From assembly GCF_035762905.1 (NCBI RefSeq), contig NZ_DASUCC010000096.1, positions 1-64,000 of the forward strand: a stretch of 64,000 nucleotides of DNA, written 5' to 3'. The stretch is from DASYTH01 sp035762905. GTDB taxonomy: Bacteria; Actinomycetota; Actinomycetes; Mycobacteriales; Pseudonocardiaceae. Shown here in pieces: positions 1 through 8,260 of this stretch. A program made the position numbers and the translations under genes. Under the pieces are notes generated by a model. That model saw only the letters and a program-made list of their open reading frames with translations, had not been told where the DNA came from and did no database searches. Numbering within the stretch: the first letter of the stretch is position 1; each line of letters opens with the position of its first letter.

Positions 1-302
1 GGGGCGTGGGCGGCCGGGAGGGCGAACCGCTCGGTGGCCGGGTCGTAGGTCACATAGCCGTGTGCGGCCATTGAGGACAACCATTCCCGAACGTACCGAT
101 CGGTTGTGCCGGTCCGTTGTGCCAACTCCGCACTGGTTGACGAGTGATCATCAGCGAGAGCGGCCCAGAGCCCCAGGCGATCGCCGATCATGGCCAGGGT
201 GGTGACCATCCATGCGCTGGTGTCGCCCATGACACGTCCGACGAACGCCTCGATGTCGGCCGGGTCCGCTTCCGTCCTTGTGGTCGTCACTGTGGAACTC
301 AC
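1..302 (-). CDS. Class I SAM-dependent methyltransferase, N-terminal part (cut by window edge)
   Basis: The first 100 codons of a gene that runs off the left edge. The start is GTG at 302, ten bases after an AGGAGG ribosome site (313-318 complement). Visible text includes FVGRVMGDTSAWM, IGDRLGLWAAL, TSAELAQRTGT, RYVREWLSSMAAHGYVTYDP and RFALPAAHA. This is the winged-helix N-terminal domain found in Rv2258c-like methyltransferases, where it helps dimerisation; the SAM-binding Rossmann domain would lie outside the window. It is divergent from the AfsR-like regulator at 428, so the 125-bp gap between them probably holds both promoters. Substrate is unknown. Family call is from sequence pattern; no catalytic residues are visible in this fragment. 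Confidence 0.75.
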   Translation of the reverse strand, partial: MSSTVTTTRTEADPADIEAFVGRVMGDTSAWMVTTLAMIGDRLGLWAALADDHSSTSAELAQRTGTTDRYVREWLSSMAAHGYVTYDPATERFALPAAHA

Positions 303-351
303 TGTTGCCTTGCCTCCTGTCAGATGTGGGTGTGACGATGATCGGGCTGCC

Positions 352-381
352 TTGCGGCTCGCTTGCAGCTCAGTTGCGGCT
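352..381 (+). promoter_or_regulatory. Three 8-bp direct repeats with exact 11-bp period (candidate SARP operator)
   Basis: TTGCGGCT at 352, TTGCAGCT at 363 and TTGCGGCT at 374 follow each other with exact 11-bp spacing, one helical turn apart. They sit about 50 bp upstream of the AfsR-like gene at 428 and also upstream of the divergent methyltransferase. SARP/OmpR-type DNA-binding domains read short direct repeats with this period. Binding by the neighbouring regulator is inference. Confidence 0.5.
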
Positions 382-427
382 GGGAATACCTACAGGCTCG
401 ACAGGTCGGTGGTGGTGAGCGGCTGGT

Positions 428-3391
428 ATGGAGTTCGGGGTACTCGGACCGCTGAGGGTCCGCACAGGCGACCAAGGTAGGGACATCGGCAGCAAGAGAC
501 TGCGGCAACTGTTGACCGTGCTCCTGGTTCATCGGGGCGCCGTGCTGTCCAGCGATCGACTGGTCGCCGCGATGTGGGGCGAGGAGCCGCAGGCGACCGC
601 GTTACGGAACCTGCACACCTATGTGTCGCGGTTGCGCAGCCTGCTACACGCGGACGGTGACGAGGTACTGATCACCAGGCCACCCGGTTACGTGTTGCAG
701 ATCGGCCGTGAACAAGTCGACGCCGGCCGTTTCGAGGTCCTGCTCGAGGACGCGAAGGCGGTCATCGCGGTGGATCCCGAGGCGGCGCTGCGGCACCTCG
801 ACGAGGCCCTGGCGCTATGGCGTGGCGCCGCCTATGCCGAGTTCGCGGACCGGGAGTTCGTACGGGCGGAGGCCACGCGGCTCGAAGAGGTGCGGCTCAC
901 GGCGATCGAGGAGAGGTTCGACGCCGGCCTTGCTCTTGGCAGGCATGCCGACCTGGTTGGCGGGATGGAGGCCTACGCCGCTGAACACCCGCTACGTGAG
1001 CGAGCGCGGGCCCAGCTGATGCTGGCTCTGTACCGATGCGGGCGACAGGCTGAGGCTCTGGCGATCTTCCGGGCGTTTCGCCAGCAACTCGATGAGGAAC
1101 TGGGAGTCGAACCTTCTGTCGCGCTCCGGACACTTGAGGCCGCGATTCTCCGGCAGGACGCCTCCCTCGACTGGATGTCTCCACCGTCGAAGACAGATCA
1201 TCCGGGCGAGCAGCCGGCGATGCCGATTCGCCGGCATGGCAGTCTGCCCGCCGAGGTGTCCAGCCTCGTTGGTCGTGCGCAGGACGTCGCCGTCATCGCC
1301 GCGGCGTTGCGTGACTGGCGCATCGTGACGCTGACCGGTGTAGGCGGTGTCGGCAAGACCCGCCTGGCGCTGCATTGCGCGTCACGGGTGGCCGGTGAAT
1401 ACCCGGACGGTGTGTGGTGGTGCGAGTTGGCACCGGTGGCGGATGGCGCGGCCGTGGTTCACGCCGTGGCGGCAGCGGTTGGTGCCCGACAGCAGCCGGG
1501 GCTGAGCATCGAGGACTCGCTGCTCTCATTTCTCGCGACGAGGCAGCTGTTGCTCGTGGTGGACAACTGCGAACACGTGGCCGACCACGCCGCGTTGCTG
1601 ATGGAAGCGGTTGTGCGGAACTGTCCGCGGGTGACTGTGCTCGCGACAAGCCGAGTCGCCCTCGGCGTAACGGGTGAGCGCATCCGGCCGACCGCGCCGC
1701 TCATGGTCCCAGAGCGCGATAACCATGCCGATGCGGTGGATTCACCCGCGGTGTGCCTGTTCGTCGATCGTGCACAGGCGGTCCGGCCCGATCTCGACCT
1801 GAACATGGAGAATCTGGAGCGCATAGCGCACATATGTCGCAAACTTGATGGACTTCCGTTGGCGATCGAGTTGGCCGCCGCGAGGGTGCAGTCGCTCAAT
1901 CCCGTCGACATCGCTGCCCGAATCTCGGACCGCTTCGGTTTGCTGGCCACAGCGAGGCCGACCGTGGTTGCCCGCCATCGAACGCTGCGGGCGGTCGTGG
2001 ACTGGTCTTATGATCTGCTGAGTCCACCCGAACAGCGCGTATTCGCCCGGCTGTCCGTGTTCGCCGGTGGATTCACGCTGACCGCGGCCGAGCAGGTGTG
2101 CGGGGAGGTGCTTGTGGACCTGCTCGCAACGTTGGTGGAGAACTCACTCGTCGTTGCCGGATCGACCGCCGGCCAGGTCCGCTACTCGATGTTGGAGACG
2201 CTCCGTGCCTACGGTCACGAGTTGCTGGATCGACGCGGTGAGGTCAGCGCCCTGCGTAATTCTCATGCCCAGTACTACGTCGCGCTGGCCGAGGAAGCCG
2301 GCCGCGCGATGCGCGGGCCGCACGAGGAGCGTTGGGTGTCGATACTCGACGCCGATTTCGAGAACCTGCGGGCGGCTCACCGGTGGGCTGTCGAGCAGGC
2401 CGACACGAAGCTCGCCTTGCGACTGTCCGCTGGGCTGTACAACTTCGCGATCACCCAGTTTCGGGACGAGGTGGTCTCCTGGGGACAGATCGCCCTCGGG
2501 CTGCCACAGGCGGACTCTCATCCGCTGTACCTGACGGTGTCCGGGGCGGTGGGCGAAGGCCTCACGTTGCGAGGTGAGCTCACGAGCGCAGCGGACTTGG
2601 CCGAACGGGCACTTACGTGTGCCACCGATCCGGACGATCCGGTACGGCTTCCCGTATTGAAGGTCAGCACAGCCGTCGCGCTGTATGAGGGTCGCCTCGA
2701 CGACTGCTTCGCCGCGGCAGGCGAGATGCTTCGACTTGCCCGACGTGAGCACGATGCGTGGCACGCCGCGGCCGCGCTTCTGTTCCAAGGTTTGGCAAGA
2801 ACCTATGCCGGTGACGCCACCGAAGGACTGCGCATCGCACATGAATGTCTTGAAGTCGCGAGATCGCTCGGCAATCGTACCTACCTGGCTTGGGGACTCT
2901 ACGCTCAGGGCGAGGCGCTGGCGCTCACGCACCCGGACGAGGCCAGGGATCGTTACGAGTCGGCGATCGCTGTCGCGGAATCGGCGAGCAGTACGTTCGC
3001 CGCGAACATCTGCATGGTCGGGCTTGCCGCGTTGCTCGCTCGTTCCGGGAACACTGACGACGCGTTGCGCGCGTTTCGTCGGAGCGTGCGCGACTTCCAT
3101 GTGATGCAAGTCTGGCAACATCAGTGGACTACGTTGCGGAACCTCGTGCAATTGCTGATCCGGGTTCGTGCGTATGACACGGCCGCGACGCTGCTCGGAG
3201 CGCTGGCCGCGGCGGACACGGACGCCTACGGCGAGGATGCGGACAGCATGGGATCGGCAGCGGAGCGACTCAGAAACCGGCTCGGAGCAACCGCTTACGC
3301 CCAAGCGACTGATCGGGGCGCGGCCATGTCCCCCGATGCCGCGGTCGTGTTCGCGCTTGCCGCCATCGATTCACTGCTGAAGCGACGGTGA
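428..3391 (+). CDS. AfsR/SARP-family transcriptional regulator with BTAD, NB-ARC and TPR domains
   Basis: 987 aa. An N-terminal OmpR-like winged helix (about residues 1-95, starting MEFGVLGPLRV) is followed by a bacterial transcriptional activation domain (about 100-245), then an NTPase module. The module has a Walker A GVGGVGKT (about 305-313), a Walker B run LLLVVDNCEH, the ATSR sensor motif and GLPLAIELAA. The C-terminal third is helical and repeat-like (TPR). Proteins of this family switch on secondary-metabolite or morphogenesis genes by binding direct repeats. The ATG at 428 fits the canonical SARP N terminus. A rare TTA leucine codon (602-604, residue 59) suggests bldA-dependent translation. 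Which genes it controls is unknown; the nearest candidates are the divergent methyltransferase and itself. Confidence 0.9.
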   Translation: MEFGVLGPLRVRTGDQGRDIGSKRLRQLLTVLLVHRGAVLSSDRLVAAMWGEEPQATALRNLHTYVSRLRSLLHADGDEVLITRPPGYVLQIGREQVDAGRFEVLLEDAKAVIAVDPEAALRHLDEALALWRGAAYAEFADREFVRAEATRLEEVRLTAIEERFDAGLALGRHADLVGGMEAYAAEHPLRERARAQLMLALYRCGRQAEALAIFRAFRQQLDEELGVEPSVALRTLEAAILRQDASLDWMSPPSKTDHPGEQPAMPIRRHGSLPAEVSSLVGRAQDVAVIAAALRDWRIVTLTGVGGVGKTRLALHCASRVAGEYPDGVWWCELAPVADGAAVVHAVAAAVGARQQPGLSIEDSLLSFLATRQLLLVVDNCEHVADHAALLMEAVVRNCPRVTVLATSRVALGVTGERIRPTAPLMVPERDNHADAVDSPAVCLFVDRAQAVRPDLDLNMENLERIAHICRKLDGLPLAIELAAARVQSLNPVDIAARISDRFGLLATARPTVVARHRTLRAVVDWSYDLLSPPEQRVFARLSVFAGGFTLTAAEQVCGEVLVDLLATLVENSLVVAGSTAGQVRYSMLETLRAYGHELLDRRGEVSALRNSHAQYYVALAEEAGRAMRGPHEERWVSILDADFENLRAAHRWAVEQADTKLALRLSAGLYNFAITQFRDEVVSWGQIALGLPQADSHPLYLTVSGAVGEGLTLRGELTSAADLAERALTCATDPDDPVRLPVLKVSTAVALYEGRLDDCFAAAGEMLRLARREHDAWHAAAALLFQGLARTYAGDATEGLRIAHECLEVARSLGNRTYLAWGLYAQGEALALTHPDEARDRYESAIAVAESASSTFAANICMVGLAALLARSGNTDDALRAFRRSVRDFHVMQVWQHQWTTLRNLVQLLIRVRAYDTAATLLGALAAADTDAYGEDADSMGSAAERLRNRLGATAYAQATDRGAAMSPDAAVVFALAAIDSLLKRR

Positions 3392-3524
3392 GCGGCAGAC
3401 AACGCGCCGCAAGGCTGGAGCAAGTTGACTGACAGGTCTCGCGTGCAGGCTCGGGTCAGCGTCGAGCAGAGCGAGGAGGCCGCAGCGCTCCAGTCCGGCG
3501 GTGTGCACGGTGCTGCGGAAACCC

Positions 3525-4079
3525 ATGGTGACCGATCAGTTGGCAACTCTCGAGCAGCGATTCGCCGAGGGCGACGCAGCCGCGCTCAAGGACATCCACG
3601 ACACGTTCGCGGGACGGATGTTCGGTGTGGCCTTGCGCATCCTCAATGATCGGGATCTGGCCGCCGATGCGGTGCAGCAGGCGCTCATGCAGGCATGGAA
3701 GGCCGCACACACCTATGATCCGGGACGGCCCTTGGAGCCGTGGCTGTTCTCGGTGACACGACGCGCGGCCATCGATGTCTACCACCGGCATCGCAGCCGC
3801 GAGCAGGCAGTCAGCGTCGAGTCGATCGAGCCCGACATCCACCCGGCGGTCGATGGCGCCAGTGCTGAACAGGTATGGCTCACGTGGAAGGTTCGCTCGG
3901 CCGTGGAACGGTTGTCATCGTCCGATCAGGCCATCATCAAGCGGGTCTACTTCGAGGACATGACCCATCGCGAGACGGCCGACGAGCTCGGCATTCCCAT
4001 CGGGACCGTGAAGTCACGCCTGTTCCGAGCGCACCGCAAGCTCACCGCGGCTCTCGGCCACCTCAAGGGCACCGCGTAG
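3525..4079 (+). CDS. ECF-type RNA polymerase sigma factor
   Basis: About 184 aa from ATG 3525; in-frame GTG codons at 3501 and 3510 are alternatives and no start has a clear ribosome site. Region sigma-2 is visible as FAGRMFGVALRILND..LAADAVQQALMQAWK plus PWLFSVTRRAAID. Region sigma-4 reads ELGIPIGTVKSRLFRAHRKL, the helix-turn-helix that contacts the -35 element, preceded by IIKRVYFEDMTHRETA. It would direct RNA polymerase to a small stress or envelope regulon. No anti-sigma gene lies next to it: the downstream neighbour is a convergent protease gene. It follows the AfsR-like gene by about 130 bp on the same strand. Confidence 0.88.
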   Translation: MVTDQLATLEQRFAEGDAAALKDIHDTFAGRMFGVALRILNDRDLAADAVQQALMQAWKAAHTYDPGRPLEPWLFSVTRRAAIDVYHRHRSREQAVSVESIEPDIHPAVDGASAEQVWLTWKVRSAVERLSSSDQAIIKRVYFEDMTHRETADELGIPIGTVKSRLFRAHRKLTAALGHLKGTA

Positions 4080-4105
4080 CCGGACGACACGCGATTCAAT
4101 GGAAC

Positions 4106-4135
4106 AGCCCGCCGGACCGAACCGGCGGGCTTTCC
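4106..4135. terminator. Bidirectional hairpin terminator between convergent genes
   Basis: A 10-bp perfect stem, AGCCCGCCGG (4106-4115) pairing with CCGGCGGGCT (4122-4131), with a six-base loop ACCGAA, followed by a pyrimidine-rich TTTCCATTCC. It lies between the sigma factor gene and the convergent protease gene and can serve both strands. Confidence 0.75.
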
Positions 4136-4169
4136 ATTCCTGTACACCCTCAGTTCCGCACGAGCGAAC

Positions 4170-5771
4170 CTAGAACTGCAGGCTCCAGCTTCGGATCTTG
4201 CCGACGGTGCCTACCACTGTGTCGAAACCTCTGAGCTGCCACCGACCGTTGGGAGCAACAGCGGAGGCATTTATCGGAACATTGATACGAATCAGATCAT
4301 CACCGGTGTCCGGGCTGGGCTGCTCAAGGATCCACCGCTGCCCGTTCGGGGCGAAGAGCTCGACAAACAGCTGACCGCGACTGGCGTGCTGGATGTCGAA
4401 CGAAAGACGAAGGCTGGTTCCCATTGCGCTGCCGGGGTCACCCTGCCCGGTCACGTCGATGGACGAGATGCCACCGGTGCCGAGATCCGGGATGGGAACA
4501 TCGTCCTGATCCTCGTGGAACCCGCCGAAGTGCAGAAGTCGTGCGGCGTTGACATTCGGCTCTCCGGTAACCACATTGGGAGTAGCCTCGAACTTGACCC
4601 GGAAAACCGCGTCCTGGGCGCTCACCGAATTGGAAACGTAGTGCGCCACCACGCCCGTCGCCAAAGGCGCAGCCATGGACGTACCGCTCTTGACGACCGT
4701 GCCGGTGGAGCTGTCATGCCTTGCGGCACGGATATTCGTGCCGGGGGCGTAGAGATCAACGCAACTGCCGAAATTGGAGAAGGACGCCCGGTCGTCGGTC
4801 ACGTCCGAGATGGCCGCGACGGTCAGCACACCGGGAATACGAGCAGGCGATTGGGTGCAGGCCAACTGATTTTCGTTTCCCGCCGAGACAACGTACGCGA
4901 TGCCGGCGTCCATCGAGCGCTGCACTGCCTCTTCAAGCAGCGCGATCTGCGGCAGGATCGCGTTGTTCACCAGGTATCCGAGTGACATGTTCACGACCGA
5001 CCTGCCCGGTGTCGCGTTGCTGGTCACCCATTCGACGGCACTGACTAAACGCGACAAGGACGCAGCACCCGTGCAGGCACGCGTCGCCTTCACGGCCACC
5101 ACGTCGGCGCTTCGTGCGACACCGTAGGTGTTTCCGCCGGCGAGACTCGCAACATGGGTCCCGTGGCCGTTGCAGTCTCGACCGTAGTCCGGATGGCCCA
5201 CGGCGAAATCATCATTCGTGTCGAACCCGACTCGCGCTCGTCCGCCGAACGACGTGTGCTCGGCCGTGATGCCGGTGTCCAATACATAGATCGTGCTGTC
5301 TGACGCACCATTGAACGCGTTCACCGCATTGTATCTGCCGTCGAGGGGGCGGTGTGCCCGCTCGTCGATCCTGTCGAGATGCGCGGGTGCGTTCAGTTGC
5401 ACATCGGACAGCGACACCTCGATATCCTGAACCACTGAGCGCACGTCCGGGTGTGCGGCGAGCTTGCGAGCCTGTCGCTCCGGCATCTCGATGGTGAAAC
5501 CGCGACCAACAGCGGTGTGGACGCCTCGTAGCCGACCACCGTGCTCGCTCGAGAGATCACGAGCAAGGCGCTCAACATCCGAACCAGAAAGCTCTGCGCG
5601 AAGCGAAACGATGTAGCTGTCCTGGATGCCGCTCGCAACCGCGTGAAACGTCGGCTCCGACGCCGCGCCCGACCCGACAGCTGCTCCCGGAGAAGCCAGG
5701 GACAAGATGACGGCGGCGGCCCCAACACCTCCCATCCTCGCCAGTCGGCCCGCTGCACGGCGAATCTTCAT
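4170..5771 (-). CDS. Secreted subtilisin-like (S8) serine protease with C-terminal P domain
   Basis: 533 aa. The start is ATG 5771, preceded at good distance by GGGAGAG; a TTG at 5789 is less likely. Layout: signal peptide (residues 1-33, KIRRAAGRL then a hydrophobic run), inhibitor I9 propeptide (about 50-120), and catalytic domain with the triad Asp165 (YVLDTGI), His203 (NGHGTHV) and Ser365 (SGTSMAAP). The oxyanion Asn lies within SAGNEN. A C-terminal P/Homo B domain (about 435-533, ending GKIRSWSLQF) is the beta-sandwich that stabilises proprotein-convertase-like proteases. It probably acts outside the cell in nutrition or in maturation of secreted proteins. It is single-gene and convergent with the sigma factor. 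Confidence 0.93.
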   Translation of the reverse strand: MKIRRAAGRLARMGGVGAAAVILSLASPGAAVGSGAASEPTFHAVASGIQDSYIVSLRAELSGSDVERLARDLSSEHGGRLRGVHTAVGRGFTIEMPERQARKLAAHPDVRSVVQDIEVSLSDVQLNAPAHLDRIDERAHRPLDGRYNAVNAFNGASDSTIYVLDTGITAEHTSFGGRARVGFDTNDDFAVGHPDYGRDCNGHGTHVASLAGGNTYGVARSADVVAVKATRACTGAASLSRLVSAVEWVTSNATPGRSVVNMSLGYLVNNAILPQIALLEEAVQRSMDAGIAYVVSAGNENQLACTQSPARIPGVLTVAAISDVTDDRASFSNFGSCVDLYAPGTNIRAARHDSSTGTVVKSGTSMAAPLATGVVAHYVSNSVSAQDAVFRVKFEATPNVVTGEPNVNAARLLHFGGFHEDQDDVPIPDLGTGGISSIDVTGQGDPGSAMGTSLRLSFDIQHASRGQLFVELFAPNGQRWILEQPSPDTGDDLIRINVPINASAVAPNGRWQLRGFDTVVGTVGKIRSWSLQF

Positions 5772-5835
5772 GATGACTCTCCCACCCAATCAGTAACGGC
5801 TCTCCTTGTGCCTACGGCGCTCGTTCCCGTGGTGG

Positions 5836-6869
5836 TTCCACCGATGAGTCGGCCATCACACTTCTCGAGCCCAAAACGCTGCGGCTCGACCGCGTAAGCC
5901 TCGGCGATCGGCGTCCGCAACGGCAACCGCTGGCTCTGCCGGGTCGCCATGGAGATCCTCGCTCAGGCTCGGCTCGGCCAGGGCGACCTCGATGCCGCCG
6001 CGCGCGCCGCGGACATCGCGCAACGAAACCGCGGTTCGGTGCTCGGCTTCGGCCTGGTCGGCCTCGCCGCGTACCGGCGCGACAAGGACGACGACGCGCG
6101 GGACGCCTTCCACCAAGGGGGCGCCCTGTCATTCCTGCCCCTGCACGCGGCGGGCCACCACGGGACGGCACTCGATGAGGTGCCGCGCACGGTGCTGGAC
6201 CGGGTGGTGTGCTCCGTGACGCCAACGCTTCGGGCGCTGGCCTACTCTCGACGCGCCGCGGGTTCACCGCGGCGTCCTTCCGACTGGGCCGTCGTGGTGG
6301 CGATGCCGAAAACTCCGGGCCGGCACGCTGACCTGTCGGGTGCCGAGGCCGAAGCGGCCGTCATCGAGCGCCACTTTCCAGGCGAGGTGGACATCCTCAC
6401 CGGAACGGAGGCCACCCACGACGCCGTGCTCAAGGCGCTGACCGGGGCCCGGTGGGCGCACTTCGCCTGCCACGGGCACAGCGACCTCGCCGATCCGTCG
6501 GCCGGCCAGCTGGTGCTGGCCGACCATCACAACCGACCGCTCACCGTGGTGGACCTGGCCAGGCTCCGAATGAATGACGCCGAACTGGCGTTCCTGTCCG
6601 CGTGTTCCACCGCGCGCCCCAGCGGCCGGCTGGCCGACGAGGCGATCCACCTGGCCTCCGCGTTCCAACTCGCCGGCTACCGGCACGTGATCGGCACCCT
6701 GTGGTGGATCGGCGACTTGCCCGCGGTGGACGTTGCGGACCTGATCTACTCGGCGATCGCCGACGGCGCGGGTGTTGCCGAAGCGGTCCATGGCGCCACC
6801 CGCCGCATGCGCGAGCGGTGGCTGCACGACCCAGCAGTGTGGGCGTCGTACGTCCACGTTGGTGCGTAG
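5836..6869 (+). pseudogene. CHAT-domain caspase-like protease, decayed remnant
   Basis: The longest open stretch (5949-6869, 306 aa) joins a short TPR-like piece (EILAQARLGQGDLDAAARAADIA) directly to a CHAT peptidase domain. The catalytic pair is present: His in HFACHGHSD and Cys in FLSACSTA. Normal CHAT proteins of this type carry several hundred residues of TPRs, which are missing. A coding-like piece just upstream (around 5836-5900, SAITLLEPKTLRLDR) is in another frame, and the ATG at 5949 has no ribosome site. I read this as a gene shortened by deletion and frameshift rather than a working protease. CHAT proteases elsewhere act in defence and programmed cell responses. It is convergent with the Mrr-like nuclease gene, 10 bp away. 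Confidence 0.6.
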
Positions 6870-6879
6870 CCGGAGCCGG

Positions 6880-7431
6880 TCACGGAGATGGCCGGGCCAG
6901 CAGGAACGTCGCGACACAGTCCGCGTAGTCCTCGTCGTCGGCGGACAGCACCAGGCCCCGCGAGCCCGCCCGGTGGTAGTGCGCCACAAACGTGGGACAC
7001 GCGGTCGCAGCATTCCTGGTGGTGAACACAAAGCGGCCCTCCGTGACCGTCACCAGGGCAATGCCGTGCGCCGTGGCGAACTCGATGGCACCGGCCTGAT
7101 ACGACGACGTGGCAACCATGACACCCTTGTGCGCCCCCACGCTGTGGAGCTTTTGGTGGAGCACCTGGACCAGTTGACGCTTGATCGGATTCCGGTGGAG
7201 CTTCGCCTCGACGACCACCAGGAAAGCCATTCCCGCGAACCGGTAACGCACAGTCGCGTCGAAGTCGTACACACCGTCGGCGCCAACAACTTTCTCGTGC
7301 ACGGCGACCACGAGGTCGTCCACCGCCGCCCCCGCCGCCCCCAGCAACTCCCCGGCGACGAACTGCTCGAACTCCCCAGGCGTGATCTCCGGGCACGGAT
7401 AGCGCACAATTCCGCGGTCACTCTCGATCAC
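6880..7431 (-). CDS. Mrr-like restriction endonuclease domain protein
   Basis: 183 aa from GTG 7431. The middle of the protein has the PD-(D/E)xK nuclease core of the Mrr-cat family: Asp56/58 in VYDFDA, then E75-x-K77 in VVVEAKL, followed by QLVQVLHQKL and GVMVATSSY, the usual helix and strand after the active site. The N-terminal 45 residues (ITPGEFEQFVAGEL) match the helical cap often seen before this core. Mrr enzymes cut modified or foreign DNA, but stand-alone short forms may have other roles. It has no methyltransferase partner here. The neighbour on the other strand is a CHAT remnant, which hints at an old defence locus. Confidence 0.72.
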   Translation of the reverse strand: MIESDRGIVRYPCPEITPGEFEQFVAGELLGAAGAAVDDLVVAVHEKVVGADGVYDFDATVRYRFAGMAFLVVVEAKLHRNPIKRQLVQVLHQKLHSVGAHKGVMVATSSYQAGAIEFATAHGIALVTVTEGRFVFTTRNAATACPTFVAHYHRAGSRGLVLSADDEDYADCVATFLLARPSP

Positions 7432-7475
7432 GCCACGACATTACCCCAACCCAAGTCTGGCTCGAGGATCAATCG

Positions 7476-8249
7476 CTAGACGCTCCCGTTTGCCCATGAC
7501 CATGAGGCGTTGGGGTGGTGTTCGGCTCGGCTGTCGCAGTGTAGCCAGGATTGGACGTAGGAGCCGAGGCCGGAGAAGCCGCAGGTTTGGGCGATGCGGT
7601 AGATCGCGTAGGTGGTCAGGCCGGGCACGGTGATGTCGACGGCGGTGCCGTGGGTGTGTATGCCGCCGGGCGGGGTGATCCGGTTGGGCCGGTAGGTGGT
7701 GCTGTGGAAACCGGTCTGCACTACGACTTCCCGATCGTCCACCTTGTGTCGCAATGCTTCCAGTTTGTACATCAGGCGGCGCGCATTTTCTCGTACCGTG
7801 GCCTCGTCGGGGGTGCCGGCCGCGAAACCGCCGCCGTCTGGGGCGGCGAACTGTGTCCACTCGAAATGTGCGGTGGATCCGTCGGGCGCCTCCAGGGCTG
7901 AGAGTCGGTCGCGCGTCGGGGCGTCGACCAGCCCCTTGTCTGGTAAGCCGTGGGCTTTCTGGAAACGTCGCACGGCCGCTTCGGTGGCGGGGTCGAATGT
8001 TCCGGTTATGCTCAGGAACGAATGCCCGGCGTCGTCGCTGGCCCAGCCTGCGATTCGGATCTGGAGTTCGCGAACGTCCATACCGGACATGCCGGCACGC
8101 AGTTCCCGGACACCGAGGTTGCTCGCCGCGGCGGGTAGCGCGCCGACGGTGGCCAGGCCGATGCCGATCGAGCCGATGGTCAACGCGCGCAACACGGTTC
8201 GTCGGCGGTACGGCAACGGAGCGATCGGCCGGCCGTCGTGGTCAGTCAT
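7476..8249 (-). CDS. Tat-exported D-Ala-D-Ala carboxypeptidase-like peptidase (M15) with peptidoglycan-binding domain
   Basis: 257 aa from ATG 8249, with GAGGGG nine bases upstream; the open frame extends further upstream but without coding character. A twin-arginine signal (YRRRTVLRALTIGS, residues 14-27) is followed by a peptidoglycan-binding domain (about 48-118, AGMSGMDVRELQIRIAGW and GTFDPATEAAVRRFQ). An M15-type zinc peptidase domain follows (about 150-245) with His198 and Asp205 in HTHGTAVD and His237 in WLHCD, the expected three ligands. It likely trims the terminal D-Ala of cell-wall stem peptides outside the membrane. It sits 11 bp downstream of the beta-helix protein gene and is probably co-transcribed with it. 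Confidence 0.85.
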   Translation of the reverse strand: MTDHDGRPIAPLPYRRRTVLRALTIGSIGIGLATVGALPAAASNLGVRELRAGMSGMDVRELQIRIAGWASDDAGHSFLSITGTFDPATEAAVRRFQKAHGLPDKGLVDAPTRDRLSALEAPDGSTAHFEWTQFAAPDGGGFAAGTPDEATVRENARRLMYKLEALRHKVDDREVVVQTGFHSTTYRPNRITPPGGIHTHGTAVDITVPGLTTYAIYRIAQTCGFSGLGSYVQSWLHCDSRAEHHPNASWSWANGSV

Positions 8250-8260
8250 GGCGTGACCCC

